Virus record (IMG/VR): IMGVR_UViG_3300032326_001134
Location: 1 to 64,000 of that record
DNA: 64,000 nt
Direction: 5' to 3' (one strand)
Source of the DNA: a virus
This document shows positions 28,959 to 36,021 of the stretch, piece by piece; within the stretch, counting starts at the first letter, position 1; the number at the start of each line of letters is the position of its first letter. Under the pieces are notes generated by a model, which did not search any database, was not told the DNA's origin, and worked only from the letters and a program-made list of their open reading frames with translations. Both the position numbers and the translations under genes were made by a program.

Positions 28959-28974
28959 TGTGATATAGGACACA
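28959..28974. promoter_or_regulatory. CRP/GlxR-like palindrome
   Basis: TGTGATATAGGACACA, upstream of the first leftward promoter. Confidence 0.5.
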
Positions 28975-29152
28975 CTCACGCTCAAGGACATCTATCTATG
29001 GTCGCACTATTAGACAAATCGGACATTTTTTAGGGTGTGTATCATACAAATAAAATCTCTATTAACATTTTATGAAATCTGATATTGTAGTCGACTAGGA
29101 TTAATAGTATACTTTAGATATAAAAAGCGGGGGATCCCGAATATATAAATAT
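28975..29152. other. non-coding, start of divergence
   Basis: No gene seen. Holds the palindrome TAGTCGACTA at 29088-29097 within the repeat that precedes tRNA-Arg, and AT-rich promoter-like sequence. Confidence 0.5.
29088..29133 (+). repeat. left copy of about 46-bp repeat flanking tRNA-Arg
   Basis: TAGTCGACTAGGAT, about 20 AT-rich bases, ATATAAAAAGCGGGGG. Matches 29237-29280 in both end blocks. Confidence 0.6.
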
Positions 29153-29228
29153 GTTTCTATAGCTCAGTGGATAGAGCGAATGCCTTCTAAGCATTAGGTC
29201 ATAGGTTCAAATCCTATTAGGAACACCA
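29153..29228 (+). tRNA. tRNA-Arg (UCU)
   Basis: Acceptor GTTTCTA/TAGGAAC, D-arm GCTC/GAGC, anticodon stem AATGC/GCATT around CTTCTAA (anticodon TCT), T-stem ATAGG/CCTAT, then A and encoded CCA. It reads AGA, the arginine codon favoured in nearly all genes here. Confidence 0.94.
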
Positions 29229-29236
29229 TATAATCT

Positions 29237-29280
29237 TAGTTGACTAGAATAATATGATCATATATATAAAAAACGGGGGG
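29237..29280 (+). repeat. right copy of about 45-bp repeat flanking tRNA-Arg
   Basis: TAGTTGACTAGAAT, AT-rich centre, ATATAAAAAACGGGGGG. TTGACT-N17-TATATA inside could be a promoter. Confidence 0.6.
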
Positions 29281-29529
29281 ACAAATAACTCCAGCAGCAA
29301 TTGGCGTAGCAATTCTTCAGAAATAATAGCGAAGCGCTATATAGTGAAGTAATTCTACGTAGTATATAGATACTATGTCCAGATACTGCTATATAGGTCG
29401 TATATGGTCTATATAGAAATATGGGATATATCCGATTCCGCCCCCATATTTATAATATATTATATCTGCCCATTTGGGCTATATGCAAAAGGGTGCTTCT
29501 ACTTTCGACGCACTTTTTTTCGCACTTAT
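29281..29529. other. non-coding AT-rich region
   Basis: No supported gene. Contains ATAGCGAAGCGCTAT (6-bp arms), several TATATAG tracts and, at 29509-29526, the inverted partner of the element at 17010. Confidence 0.5.
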
Positions 29530-30195
29530 TTAGGATGGTTTGGCTATAAAGTTTTTAAATCTACACCATTGAGATATGGTATATCTTACTCCACTTGTTA
29601 TTGGAGCTACGCCATGCACGTAATGTAGGTTTCCAGGAAATAAAACAACTGAACCCTTTTTTGGCTTAAAGCCATAATCTAATTCTGGGAAGTATAACTC
29701 TCCGCCTTCAAAATCATCATTAAGATATCCAAGTATTGATAGGTGTCCGCTCCACAAATAAGGAAACTGGGCTATTTGATCGTCAAAACTAGAATCTTCA
29801 TAATTTGGGTCATCTATATCTAGAATATCTGTATGTGGGTCTATATACGTTCCAGTTGGATGAGTTATGTATAAAAATGCTTTATCTTTTACTAACGGCT
29901 GTTTATATAGATCTTCTCCTAGGGCTACTAGCTTGTCCCCCATAACTTTTCCAAACATCCATTCTTCTTTTGATGCTAAATGATTTGGTATTTGCTGCAA
30001 AGAGTAGGAGTGTGTCGCTTCTTGATTTGGCTCATACTTTTTCAAAAAAGATAACGCCGTAAGCATTTCATCCTCAGATAAAAAATTTTCTATTGTTTTA
30101 ATATTATCAAGGCCAGTTCCTATAACCTCTGTTATGTTGTCTATTCTCAACAGATCTTTTCTAGGAAAGTAGTTGTCTGGGGTTAGTGGGTGCAT
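29530..30195 (-). CDS. 2OG-Fe(II) oxygenase (prolyl-4-hydroxylase type)
   Basis: 221 residues. Iron ligands His121, Asp123 (DPHTDI) and His194 (HYVHG), 2OG-binding Arg204 (GVRYTIS). NDDFEGGELYFP and KKGSVVLFPG are canonical. Leaderless from one arm of the symmetrical promoter; the other arm fires the methyltransferase, so the two are probably co-regulated and may act on one substrate. Confidence 0.92.
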   Translation of the reverse strand: MHPLTPDNYFPRKDLLRIDNITEVIGTGLDNIKTIENFLSEDEMLTALSFLKKYEPNQEATHSYSLQQIPNHLASKEEWMFGKVMGDKLVALGEDLYKQPLVKDKAFLYITHPTGTYIDPHTDILDIDDPNYEDSSFDDQIAQFPYLWSGHLSILGYLNDDFEGGELYFPELDYGFKPKKGSVVLFPGNLHYVHGVAPITSGVRYTISQWCRFKNFIAKPS

Positions 30196-30201
30196 GTTTA
30201 C

Positions 30202-30224
30202 ATTATAGCATTATTTGCTATAAT
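30202..30224. promoter_or_regulatory. symmetrical divergent promoter pair
   Basis: ATTATAGCA, TTATT, TGCTATAAT: a perfect 9-bp inverted repeat. Each arm is an extended -10 (TGCTATAAT) that ends six bases before a start codon, ATG at 30195 leftward and GTG at 30231 rightward. Confidence 0.78.
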
Positions 30225-30230
30225 TGAATA

Positions 30231-30845
30231 GTGCAGCATAAAGACTACGTAGAATTTATACCCTTATCCAACCATGTAATAAAAAATGCAAAATTATATG
30301 CAGACAGGATGTCTTACCTTAAAGACCAAAATCCAATAGACTCCTATTTAGAAATTGGGGCCTTGGCTGGGCTTTATACAGACATGGTAATAGACACCCT
30401 TTCCCCAAAAGATATTACTATAGTAGATCATTTTATGGAAGATGACTGGGACCAAATAAACGATAGAAGGTTTACAAAAGAGTCTCATTACTCCTTTGTT
30501 AAGGATAAATATAAAGACAATAAAAATATTGAAATTATTAAAAAATTTATTCGTACCGAGGATGCCGAGTTAATCTCAAACGGCAAAACCTATGATTATA
30601 TTTATATAGATGCAAACCACGATCTTGATTTTGTAAATTACTGTTTAGATTTTGCTGTTAGTCACCTAAATAGGGGTGGGGTTATAGGGTTTAATGATTA
30701 CATGGTTTATGATCATTTTACTAAAGAATACTATGGAGTTGTTTCGGCAGTAAATAAATTTTTATCACAAAATCCTAATTGGACAGTTAGTGCGTATGTA
30801 GTTGGTCCTGTTATGCATTCCGACATATACATAAAAATGCTATAA
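30231..30845 (+). CDS. class I SAM-dependent methyltransferase
   Basis: 204 residues, GTG start at the predicted transcription start. Motif I YLEIGALAGLYTDM, acidic DITIVDHF, then YDYIYIDANHDLDFV and GGVIGFNDYMVYDHF. Paralogue of the protein at 8477. Acceptor unknown; paired divergently with an oxygenase. Confidence 0.88.
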   Translation: MQHKDYVEFIPLSNHVIKNAKLYADRMSYLKDQNPIDSYLEIGALAGLYTDMVIDTLSPKDITIVDHFMEDDWDQINDRRFTKESHYSFVKDKYKDNKNIEIIKKFIRTEDAELISNGKTYDYIYIDANHDLDFVNYCLDFAVSHLNRGGVIGFNDYMVYDHFTKEYYGVVSAVNKFLSQNPNWTVSAYVVGPVMHSDIYIKML

Positions 30846-30846
30846 T
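30841..30846 (+). promoter_or_regulatory. -10 box for tRNA-Asn
   Basis: TGCTATAAT overlapping the methyltransferase stop, nine bases before the tRNA 5' end. Confidence 0.55.
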
Positions 30847-30855
30847 TAACAAAAA

Positions 30856-30928
30856 TGGTCCATAGCTCAATCGGCAGAGCATTGAGCTGTTAACTCAAGG
30901 GTTCCTGGTTCGAGTCCAGGTGGACCAG
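30856..30928 (+). tRNA. tRNA-Asn (GUU)
   Basis: Acceptor TGGTCCA/TGGACCA, D-arm GCTC/GAGC, anticodon stem TTGAG/CTCAA around CTGTTAA (anticodon GTT), T-arm CCTGG TTCGAGT CCAGG, discriminator G. CCA is not encoded after it. Confidence 0.94.
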
Positions 30929-30945
30929 CTTATAAAAGGATGCTT

Positions 30946-31632
30946 ATGAAAAAAAATAGTCAAGTAGAGGATGTAAAGTCTAAGTTAAGTTTACACGACG
31001 ATGTAGACTTTAACGAAGAAGGATCTTGGCCAAAACCTTTAGTTTGCATAAAAAATTTTCCTAGGTCTGGGACAACTTATTTAAGGCAAAATCTAACAAC
31101 AAACAATTTTTTGGTTATTAAGAAAAAATGGGACGTTGAAAGAAATATTAATCAGCCTAGTCCAGTTACTATTTTAAGAAACCCAAAAGACTGCATTGTA
31201 TCCAACATAGTGATGTCTCAATTAAAGGGTAAGGACAAAGATCTTCTTTCTAGGGGTTTTATTGGACAAACAAAACAATATAGCTCGTTTCTCGATTCGC
31301 TGCTACTTGATATTGATAATAGGACAACCTATACTTTTGATCAACTAGAAAATAATCCAAAAGGGCTTCTTGAAAGCATCAGTGAAATTTATTCTTTGGG
31401 ATTAATAGAAAATTTTGTTTTTTCAAATCAAATGCCACCTGAAAAATATGTATTGAATTACAGAACCGATGAAATTGATTTATTTTTACCAAGCTCCAAG
31501 ACAGAAAAAGGCTATAACGATGTTTTAGATTTATTTGAACAAGCGGTAGATTTGTCAGATGTAAATAAAAAATACGAAGACCTAAAGGGCATAATTTTAA
31601 ACAAGCAAAAGACTTCTGGATTTAGGGTTTGA
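30946..31632 (+). CDS. sulfotransferase-family protein
   Basis: 228 residues from the second of two close ATGs (AAAAGGA is correctly spaced for it). PAPS loop NFPRSGTTYLRQ (38-49); Arg78 and Ser85 in ILRNPKDCIVSNIV bind the 3'-phosphate. Follows tRNA-Asn and could be on the same transcript. Acceptor unknown. Confidence 0.88.
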   Translation: MKKNSQVEDVKSKLSLHDDVDFNEEGSWPKPLVCIKNFPRSGTTYLRQNLTTNNFLVIKKKWDVERNINQPSPVTILRNPKDCIVSNIVMSQLKGKDKDLLSRGFIGQTKQYSSFLDSLLLDIDNRTTYTFDQLENNPKGLLESISEIYSLGLIENFVFSNQMPPEKYVLNYRTDEIDLFLPSSKTEKGYNDVLDLFEQAVDLSDVNKKYEDLKGIILNKQKTSGFRV

Positions 31633-31658
31633 CAGATAAATTTATGTAATGTTATACT
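31629..31658 (+). promoter_or_regulatory. strong promoter with no obvious gene
   Basis: TTGACA, 18-bp spacer, TATACT at the end of the sulfotransferase gene. Confidence 0.65.
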
Positions 31659-31821
31659 AACAACGGTTTCGGGGGGTTACACTAAGGAACTCAAATGTAC
31701 CAGATGTAATTTCCCTCCCTATCTTTCTAAGAAGATTTTTAAACTTAGGGGGGAGGGGGGGTTTCCTAAAAAATCTAAATACCCAGATATACATTAAAAG
31801 AATATAATATATAATAGTATT
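31659..31821 (+). ncRNA. candidate small RNA or attenuator leader
   Basis: Between a good promoter and the HNH gene. It has AAGGA followed by a five-codon frame (ATG...TAA at 31694-31708), then a bulged C-rich/G-rich stem (CCCTCCC...CTAAG with CTTAGGGGGGAGGG). One frame reads LKCTRCNFPPYLSKKIFKL, a zinc-finger-like peptide with no start codon, so a frameshifted small gene is an alternative. Confidence 0.4.
31810..31815 (+). promoter_or_regulatory. -10 box, leaderless
   Basis: TATAAT, six bases before the HNH gene ATG. Confidence 0.55.
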
Positions 31822-32103
31822 ATGAAGTCTGAAAAGACTAGCATAGCTAAACAAAAAGCTTACCTAGCCAGATATATTCAGGAATTAAAATCTAATACTC
31901 CATGTATGGATTGTAAAGAAAGTTTTCCCTATTACGTAATGGATTTTGATCATGTCCGTGGGCGTAAGCAAAAAAATGTTTCAGAATTAATAGTTACCCT
32001 ATCTAAAAAGAAAATAGATTTAGAAATAGCTAAATGCGAGATTGTTTGTTCTAATTGTCATAGGGTCAGAACTCACCAGAGAAAAATTAATAAGTCTAAG
32101 TAG
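31822..32103 (+). CDS. HNH endonuclease
   Basis: 93 residues. CMDC at about 30-33, the DFDHVRG core (HNH strand) and CSNCHRVRTHQRK at the end form the zinc-supported HNH fold. Free-standing phage HNH proteins are homing enzymes, packaging nickases or DNA-targeting nucleases; this one stands alone with its own promoter, typical of a homing type. Confidence 0.88.
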   Translation: MKSEKTSIAKQKAYLARYIQELKSNTPCMDCKESFPYYVMDFDHVRGRKQKNVSELIVTLSKKKIDLEIAKCEIVCSNCHRVRTHQRKINKSK

Positions 32104-32104
32104 T

Positions 32105-32118
32105 ATTCTAGTCAACTA
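32105..32118 (-). repeat. TAGTTGACTAGAAT motif, minus strand
   Basis: Exact reverse copy of the motif at 16963 and 29237, immediately after the HNH stop. Confidence 0.65.
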
Positions 32119-32241
32119 AAACAATAAATAAATTGCTGTAAGCCCTTTTAAGGCACTTTGCAGGTATGTGTATGGCTAGATGGCTAAAAACGTCTTAGAG
32201 GCCCTATAGAGCAATTTGTAGGCATATCCATATAATGTTAT

Positions 32242-32409
32242 CTATCTATCTTTAATGCGAAATAGTTTTCTTACAAATGTATTTATTTTATTATTATGTA
32301 TTTTAAATTCAAGTGAACCTGGGTCATAGTTAGAAGCAGTAAAATGATACCAATTTCCAGCATTTTGTTCACTGCTACCAGTAAATTTAGCAAAGTATCT
32401 TGGGCTCAT
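32242..32409 (-). CDS. small hypothetical protein
   Basis: 55 residues (MSPRYFAKFTGSSEQNAGNW...), basic C-terminus (VRKLFRIKDR). Leaderless from TATAAT at 32416. Confidence 0.6.
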   Translation of the reverse strand: MSPRYFAKFTGSSEQNAGNWYHFTASNYDPGSLEFKIHNNKINTFVRKLFRIKDR

Positions 32410-32415
32410 ATATTA

Positions 32416-32421
32416 ATTATA
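32416..32421 (-). promoter_or_regulatory. -10 box, leaderless
   Basis: TGTATAAT-type box on the minus strand, six bases before the ATG at 32409. Confidence 0.55.
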
Positions 32422-32446
32422 CACCTATTTAAACAAACAAACAGAA

Positions 32447-32476
32447 AACCCAATCAGAGGCGGATCCGATTGGGTT
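32447..32476 (-). terminator. terminator of the P450 operon
   Basis: Minus strand AACCCAATC, 12-nt loop, GATTGGGTT followed by TTCTGTTTGTTTG. Two further mini-hairpins (GCATCTTTAGATGC, GCATTTATGC) lie between it and the P450 stop. Confidence 0.78.
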
Positions 32477-32559
32477 CTGGCATCTAAAGATGCAGTTGTA
32501 TTAGGAGCATAAATGCTTCGACTAGTACTGTATTATTATAAAATAACTTACTATTAAAG

Positions 32560-33981
32560 TCAAGGAAGGATTATTTTTGCCCGTAATGGTTTTTCTACAC
32601 GATAGGTAACTCTATCTAGACCCCTTGGCATTCTTCCATATGTTTTAATTCTAAATTGACTAGACATGCATAATAAAATAATTTTCATTTCAATCATTGC
32701 AAATTGATCACCAATACATTTTCTACTTCCTTCCCCAAATGGGAAATACGCACCCAACGGCAAAGACTTTTCAAACCCATTATTCCATCTATCTGGATTA
32801 AATTTTTCTGGGTCTTTGTATATTTCTGGGTCCCTGTGTGTCGCATACGGGCTAACAACAACAAATGAATTTTTTGGAATTAAAATGTCATCAATAACTA
32901 CATCTTCTTTTGACATTCTAGGCAAGCTCCAAATTGGAGGACAAAGCCTTAATGTTTCTTTTAGTATGCTAGAGCAGACTGGTGCGTCCATAATCTTTTT
33001 AAGAAGATCCTCCTCAGAGCAATTAGAATTGAATATATCTGAAGATTCATTTAATAGCTTTTGATATTCTTTTGGGTTTTGATTTAAATAAGCAAGCGCC
33101 CAGACCAAAGTGTTTGAAGTTGATTCAAAGCCAGCTAAAATAATTGTTATCATTTCATCTAAGACCTGATGTTTAGACATTTTGTTTCCATCTTCGTCAG
33201 TGCTGTTTATATAAATAGAAAGCAGATCGTCCCCATCTAAACTTGATTTAATTTTTTCTTCATAAACATTTTCAACAAATTCATATAAATAAACAGTAGA
33301 GTCTAAAAACTTTTTAAAATATGGCAAATTAAAATTTTCAAATCTTGCTAAAGATGGATCTTGAGTTCTATTCATAGCATCTTGAGAAATAGACACGTTT
33401 CTTTTTACAGTTTCTGAATTTTGTTTTATGTCGACCCCAAAAATACATTTCATAATAATATCTAAAGCCAAAGAATTAATTTGAGACCTTACTTCAATTT
33501 CTAGATCTATTTCTTTCATTTCTTTTATACTTTTATTAGTAATGCTAAGCATTGTAGAAGACATATTTTTTAATTTTTTGTGATCAAAACTTGACATTGT
33601 CATTCTTCTAAAAACAAAATGATCTGGATCTTCGCTCACCAGCAATCCGTTTCCAAGAAGTTTTCTAGGTCTTCCCCAAAGAGGACCTTTTATAAAAGAT
33701 TTTTGTTTTAAAGCCAATACATCCCAAACGCCTTTTGGAGAAAACACATATGTAACTAAATATTGACCATGGTAAGTAGAAAATATTTTTCCGTAATTTA
33801 ACATATTTTTAACAAGAATTTTTGCGCTATTAAAAAAAAATGAATAATAATTGCTTAATATAAAAGTAATTTTAATATTTATATTTTTCTTTTTTACTTG
33901 TTTTTTAGTAATAGGGATTAATGTAGGATCAAACCATTTAGAGTTGGGCCTAAAGAAGGGATACATTTCCTTTTTTAGCAT
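32560..33981 (-). CDS. cytochrome P450
   Basis: 473 residues, full length. I-helix AGFEST (283-288), K-helix ExxR as ETLR (Glu342, Arg345), PERF region FNPDRW, and heme-thiolate loop FGEGSRKCIG with Cys422. Overall style (long N-terminal part, CxG loop with GSRKCIG) is of the CYP4/CYP102-like group. The first 40 residues are basic with one hydrophobic stretch (FILSNYYSFFF), perhaps membrane-associating. Electrons must come from host ferredoxins, since no redox partner lies nearby. It overlaps the sulfotransferase stop by 7 nt, so the pair is co-translated and probably acts in sequence: hydroxylation, then sulfation. Confidence 0.93.
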   Translation of the reverse strand: MLKKEMYPFFRPNSKWFDPTLIPITKKQVKKKNINIKITFILSNYYSFFFNSAKILVKNMLNYGKIFSTYHGQYLVTYVFSPKGVWDVLALKQKSFIKGPLWGRPRKLLGNGLLVSEDPDHFVFRRMTMSSFDHKKLKNMSSTMLSITNKSIKEMKEIDLEIEVRSQINSLALDIIMKCIFGVDIKQNSETVKRNVSISQDAMNRTQDPSLARFENFNLPYFKKFLDSTVYLYEFVENVYEEKIKSSLDGDDLLSIYINSTDEDGNKMSKHQVLDEMITIILAGFESTSNTLVWALAYLNQNPKEYQKLLNESSDIFNSNCSEEDLLKKIMDAPVCSSILKETLRLCPPIWSLPRMSKEDVVIDDILIPKNSFVVVSPYATHRDPEIYKDPEKFNPDRWNNGFEKSLPLGAYFPFGEGSRKCIGDQFAMIEMKIILLCMSSQFRIKTYGRMPRGLDRVTYRVEKPLRAKIILP

Positions 33982-34961
33982 TCAAAAACCCCACCATTGC
34001 TCATTATAAAATCATACAACTCAAAATCATGCTGGTTCAATTCTATGATTCTATTTATTTGATCTTTTGTTAAAATTTTTCTAACTTCCGCAGCGGTAAA
34101 ATCTGATTTATTTTTTACAACGTTCCCTAAGTCGGCCACATAATCTTTTTTTACTAAAAGATTAGATGCTTTATTTAAAAACAAATTTCTGTTTTCCACA
34201 GAGCCTATAAGGCTAAAATTATTTAAGCTTTCTTTCCAAAAAGACTCTTTGCCATTTAAATCCATAAAATTATAATTAAAAACTTGAGCAGCAATAAGCT
34301 CAAATCTTGTAATCTTCCCATCCATATATTTATCGACCCAAGAGCAAGATTCTTTTGTCTTTAAATCTGAAGTTATTGTTTTTGTTTGATAATTAGCAAT
34401 GTTGCCTATATTTGTTTCGTCAGATAGAAAGCTGTCAAAATTTTTACTAGTTAAGTTTTTTGTCTTAAATCCAAAGAATGAGTCAGACACCTTGTACCTA
34501 AAATTAAAATAGCTAATTGCTCTATCTATTGGATCCCTAACTATTGTTAATCCGTTTATTTTTTTATTATTTTTTTTATATAAAAAAAACGGGTGCATTG
34601 CAAAGTGACCAGAAATTAACTTTGAATTTAGCATATCGTTTTCATTAACATAATGCATTGTATTCATAAAATTTTGTTCATCTGCAAAAACACTTTTAAG
34701 CTCAGACAATACTGATATACCAGAAGTTTTTGGAATGTGTAAAAAATAAAAACTTTCTCTATTAGAAGCAAAATCTGTATTTATTTTTTTTATAAAATTT
34801 CCACCTTTAATTTTCATTCCATGCTCTAAATCACTAAACTTTAGGTGTCCAGTATATGATGAATTTACAAATCCACTAGTGTAAGATTCGTTTTGATAAA
34901 TACTTTCAATCTCAAAAATATGATTTTCTGGATAAGATATTCCATTAACATAATTAGTCAA
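33975..34961 (-). CDS. sulfotransferase, HIPKTSG type
   Basis: 328 residues from a TTG in the overlap ATTGACTAA with GAGGAAG upstream; a longer frame would overlap the next gene by 110 nt. PAPS loop LHIPKTSGISVL (74-85), 3'-phosphate site IVRDPIDRAISYF (Arg142, Ser150), catalytic-type His in SGHFAMHPF. This belongs to the Golgi-type Sulfotransfer_2 style, unlike the other two in the window. Partner of the P450. Confidence 0.88.
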   Translation of the reverse strand: MTNYVNGISYPENHIFEIESIYQNESYTSGFVNSSYTGHLKFSDLEHGMKIKGGNFIKKINTDFASNRESFYFLHIPKTSGISVLSELKSVFADEQNFMNTMHYVNENDMLNSKLISGHFAMHPFFLYKKNNKKINGLTIVRDPIDRAISYFNFRYKVSDSFFGFKTKNLTSKNFDSFLSDETNIGNIANYQTKTITSDLKTKESCSWVDKYMDGKITRFELIAAQVFNYNFMDLNGKESFWKESLNNFSLIGSVENRNLFLNKASNLLVKKDYVADLGNVVKNKSDFTAAEVRKILTKDQINRIIELNQHDFELYDFIMSNGGVFEC

Positions 34962-35163
34962 TTTTTTCTTCCTCTGACGAATACGAAGGGGCTGGACCAA
35001 GTAAAAAACCTTGGTCGTGATACTCAACCATCTTAGATGTCTTATCAGATCCAACAATTTCATTTGAAATTAAACTTAGCAAATCATAAATTCTGTGAAG
35101 CATTATATAATTTACCATAGGAAGATTATCTTCTATATTTTGACTATCTTGATTTTCAGTCAT
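34954..35163 (-). CDS. small acidic protein of the P450 operon
   Basis: 69 residues (VNYIMLHRIYDLLSLISNEI...), acidic ends, ends SEEEKID. No family. Overlaps both neighbours by a few bases. Confidence 0.65.
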   Translation of the reverse strand: MTENQDSQNIEDNLPMVNYIMLHRIYDLLSLISNEIVGSDKTSKMVEYHDQGFLLGPAPSYSSEEEKID

Positions 35164-35374
35164 TTTTTACCCCTTTAACTATAGAAACAATTTTATCATA
35201 ATATGAAGTTCCTATAAAATTTTTGTAATTACAAGAAAGGCAATATAAATATATTTCATCATTTAAATTTAAATTACAAAGAAGAGAGCCTTGATCCATA
35301 GGACATTCAAGTCTTGGAACAAGGCCCTCCTCAGATAAAGCTATATATTTAGATACGTATTGTATCCGCAGCAA
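35156..35374 (-). CDS. small zinc-ribbon protein of the P450 operon
   Basis: 72 residues, TTG start 6 nt after AAGGAG. CPMDQG and CLSC (two half-sites) with LYCLSCNYKNFIG. It may regulate or escort; function unknown. Confidence 0.68.
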   Translation of the reverse strand: MLRIQYVSKYIALSEEGLVPRLECPMDQGSLLCNLNLNDEIYLYCLSCNYKNFIGTSYYDKIVSIVKGVKND

Positions 35375-35384
35375 ATTTTGCTCC

Positions 35385-35936
35385 TTAAGCTTTAGGGAAT
35401 TGGGTTAACAATTCCTTGGCTTTACCTATTGAGTTAGGCCAAGATGACCAATCGATTCCGCCTTTGGTCATATGATACGTTATCTCTGCATTTGTTACTG
35501 GATCAAATAGTTCCTTATTTGAAACTAAATTAAATTTTTCTTGTCTGTCTATGCCAAGTTCCCCAAGCATATTGATTTGAAAAATTCCATAAGATTTGTC
35601 TCCAGTTGATCTATTGTCGTTTAAAGCCATTGGTCTCCCGTTTGACTCTACACGAGCAACAGCCCAAGCTGTTTTTAAAGCCATTCCTTCAAAACCAACA
35701 GCCCATAAAAGATCTTTTAGGTCCTCAGCTGCAAGCATTTCAGAATGCTTATAAGTGTCATTGCTGAACTTATTTAGTATTTCTCTTTTTAGTTGTATTT
35801 CGGTTTTTTCTGTTTTTACTTCTAAAGCCTGAGTAGCAGTTGGTCCAGGCTGGACGGAAAATAGAAATAATGTTATTATTGCTATTGCGGCCCAGTTATG
35901 TACAACATCACTAAGTCTTTGTTTTACTTTCTCCAT
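35385..35936 (-). CDS. SLT-type lytic transglycosylase / lysozyme-like, membrane-anchored
   Basis: 183 residues from the ATG with AAAGGAGG 8 nt upstream. An N-terminal hydrophobic helix (15-28, possible signal anchor) precedes an SLT core: AVARVESNGRP (Glu97), SYGIFQINM (115-123), then ITYHMTKGGIDWSSWPN. It would cleave glycan strands outside the membrane. First gene of the P450 operon; it is the window's second wall hydrolase. Confidence 0.85.
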   Translation of the reverse strand: MEKVKQRLSDVVHNWAAIAIITLFLFSVQPGPTATQALEVKTEKTEIQLKREILNKFSNDTYKHSEMLAAEDLKDLLWAVGFEGMALKTAWAVARVESNGRPMALNDNRSTGDKSYGIFQINMLGELGIDRQEKFNLVSNKELFDPVTNAEITYHMTKGGIDWSSWPNSIGKAKELLTQFPKA

Positions 35937-35969
35937 TGGCATTTCCTCCTTTAGAGATAACGAACTATA

Positions 35970-35999
35970 ATAATACCATTGTAATTGAAGCAGTGTCAA
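35970..35999 (-). promoter_or_regulatory. promoter of the transglycosylase-P450 operon
   Basis: Minus strand TTGACA, 18-bp spacer, TATTAT, leader about 30 nt with AAAGGAGG. Confidence 0.65.
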
Positions 36000-36001
36000 G
36001 C

Positions 36002-36014
36002 CAGTCAACTAGAA
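36002..36014. repeat. degenerate TAGTTGACTAG motif
   Basis: CAGTCAACTAGAA, partly palindromic, between the divergent transglycosylase and glycosyltransferase genes. TAGAAA at 36010-36015 lies six bases before the latter's ATG. Confidence 0.45.
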
Positions 36015-36021
36015 AGATTAT

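Noticed and set aside
29404-29628. 74-codon rightward frame
   Set aside because: GTG-type hydrophobic frame in AT-rich non-coding DNA, overlapping the end of a clear oxygenase gene; no ribosome site.
29153-30928. Prophage attachment site at a tRNA
   Set aside because: tRNAs are complete, with no integrase or second att-like copy; they look like phage-carried tRNAs.
31657-31854. 65-codon leftward frame opposite the HNH leader
   Set aside because: Overlaps the HNH start region and a better-supported promoter; no ribosome site.
35937-36008. Longer start for the transglycosylase
   Set aside because: The extra codons cover the promoter and ribosome site; ATG at 35936 fits AAAGGAGG.
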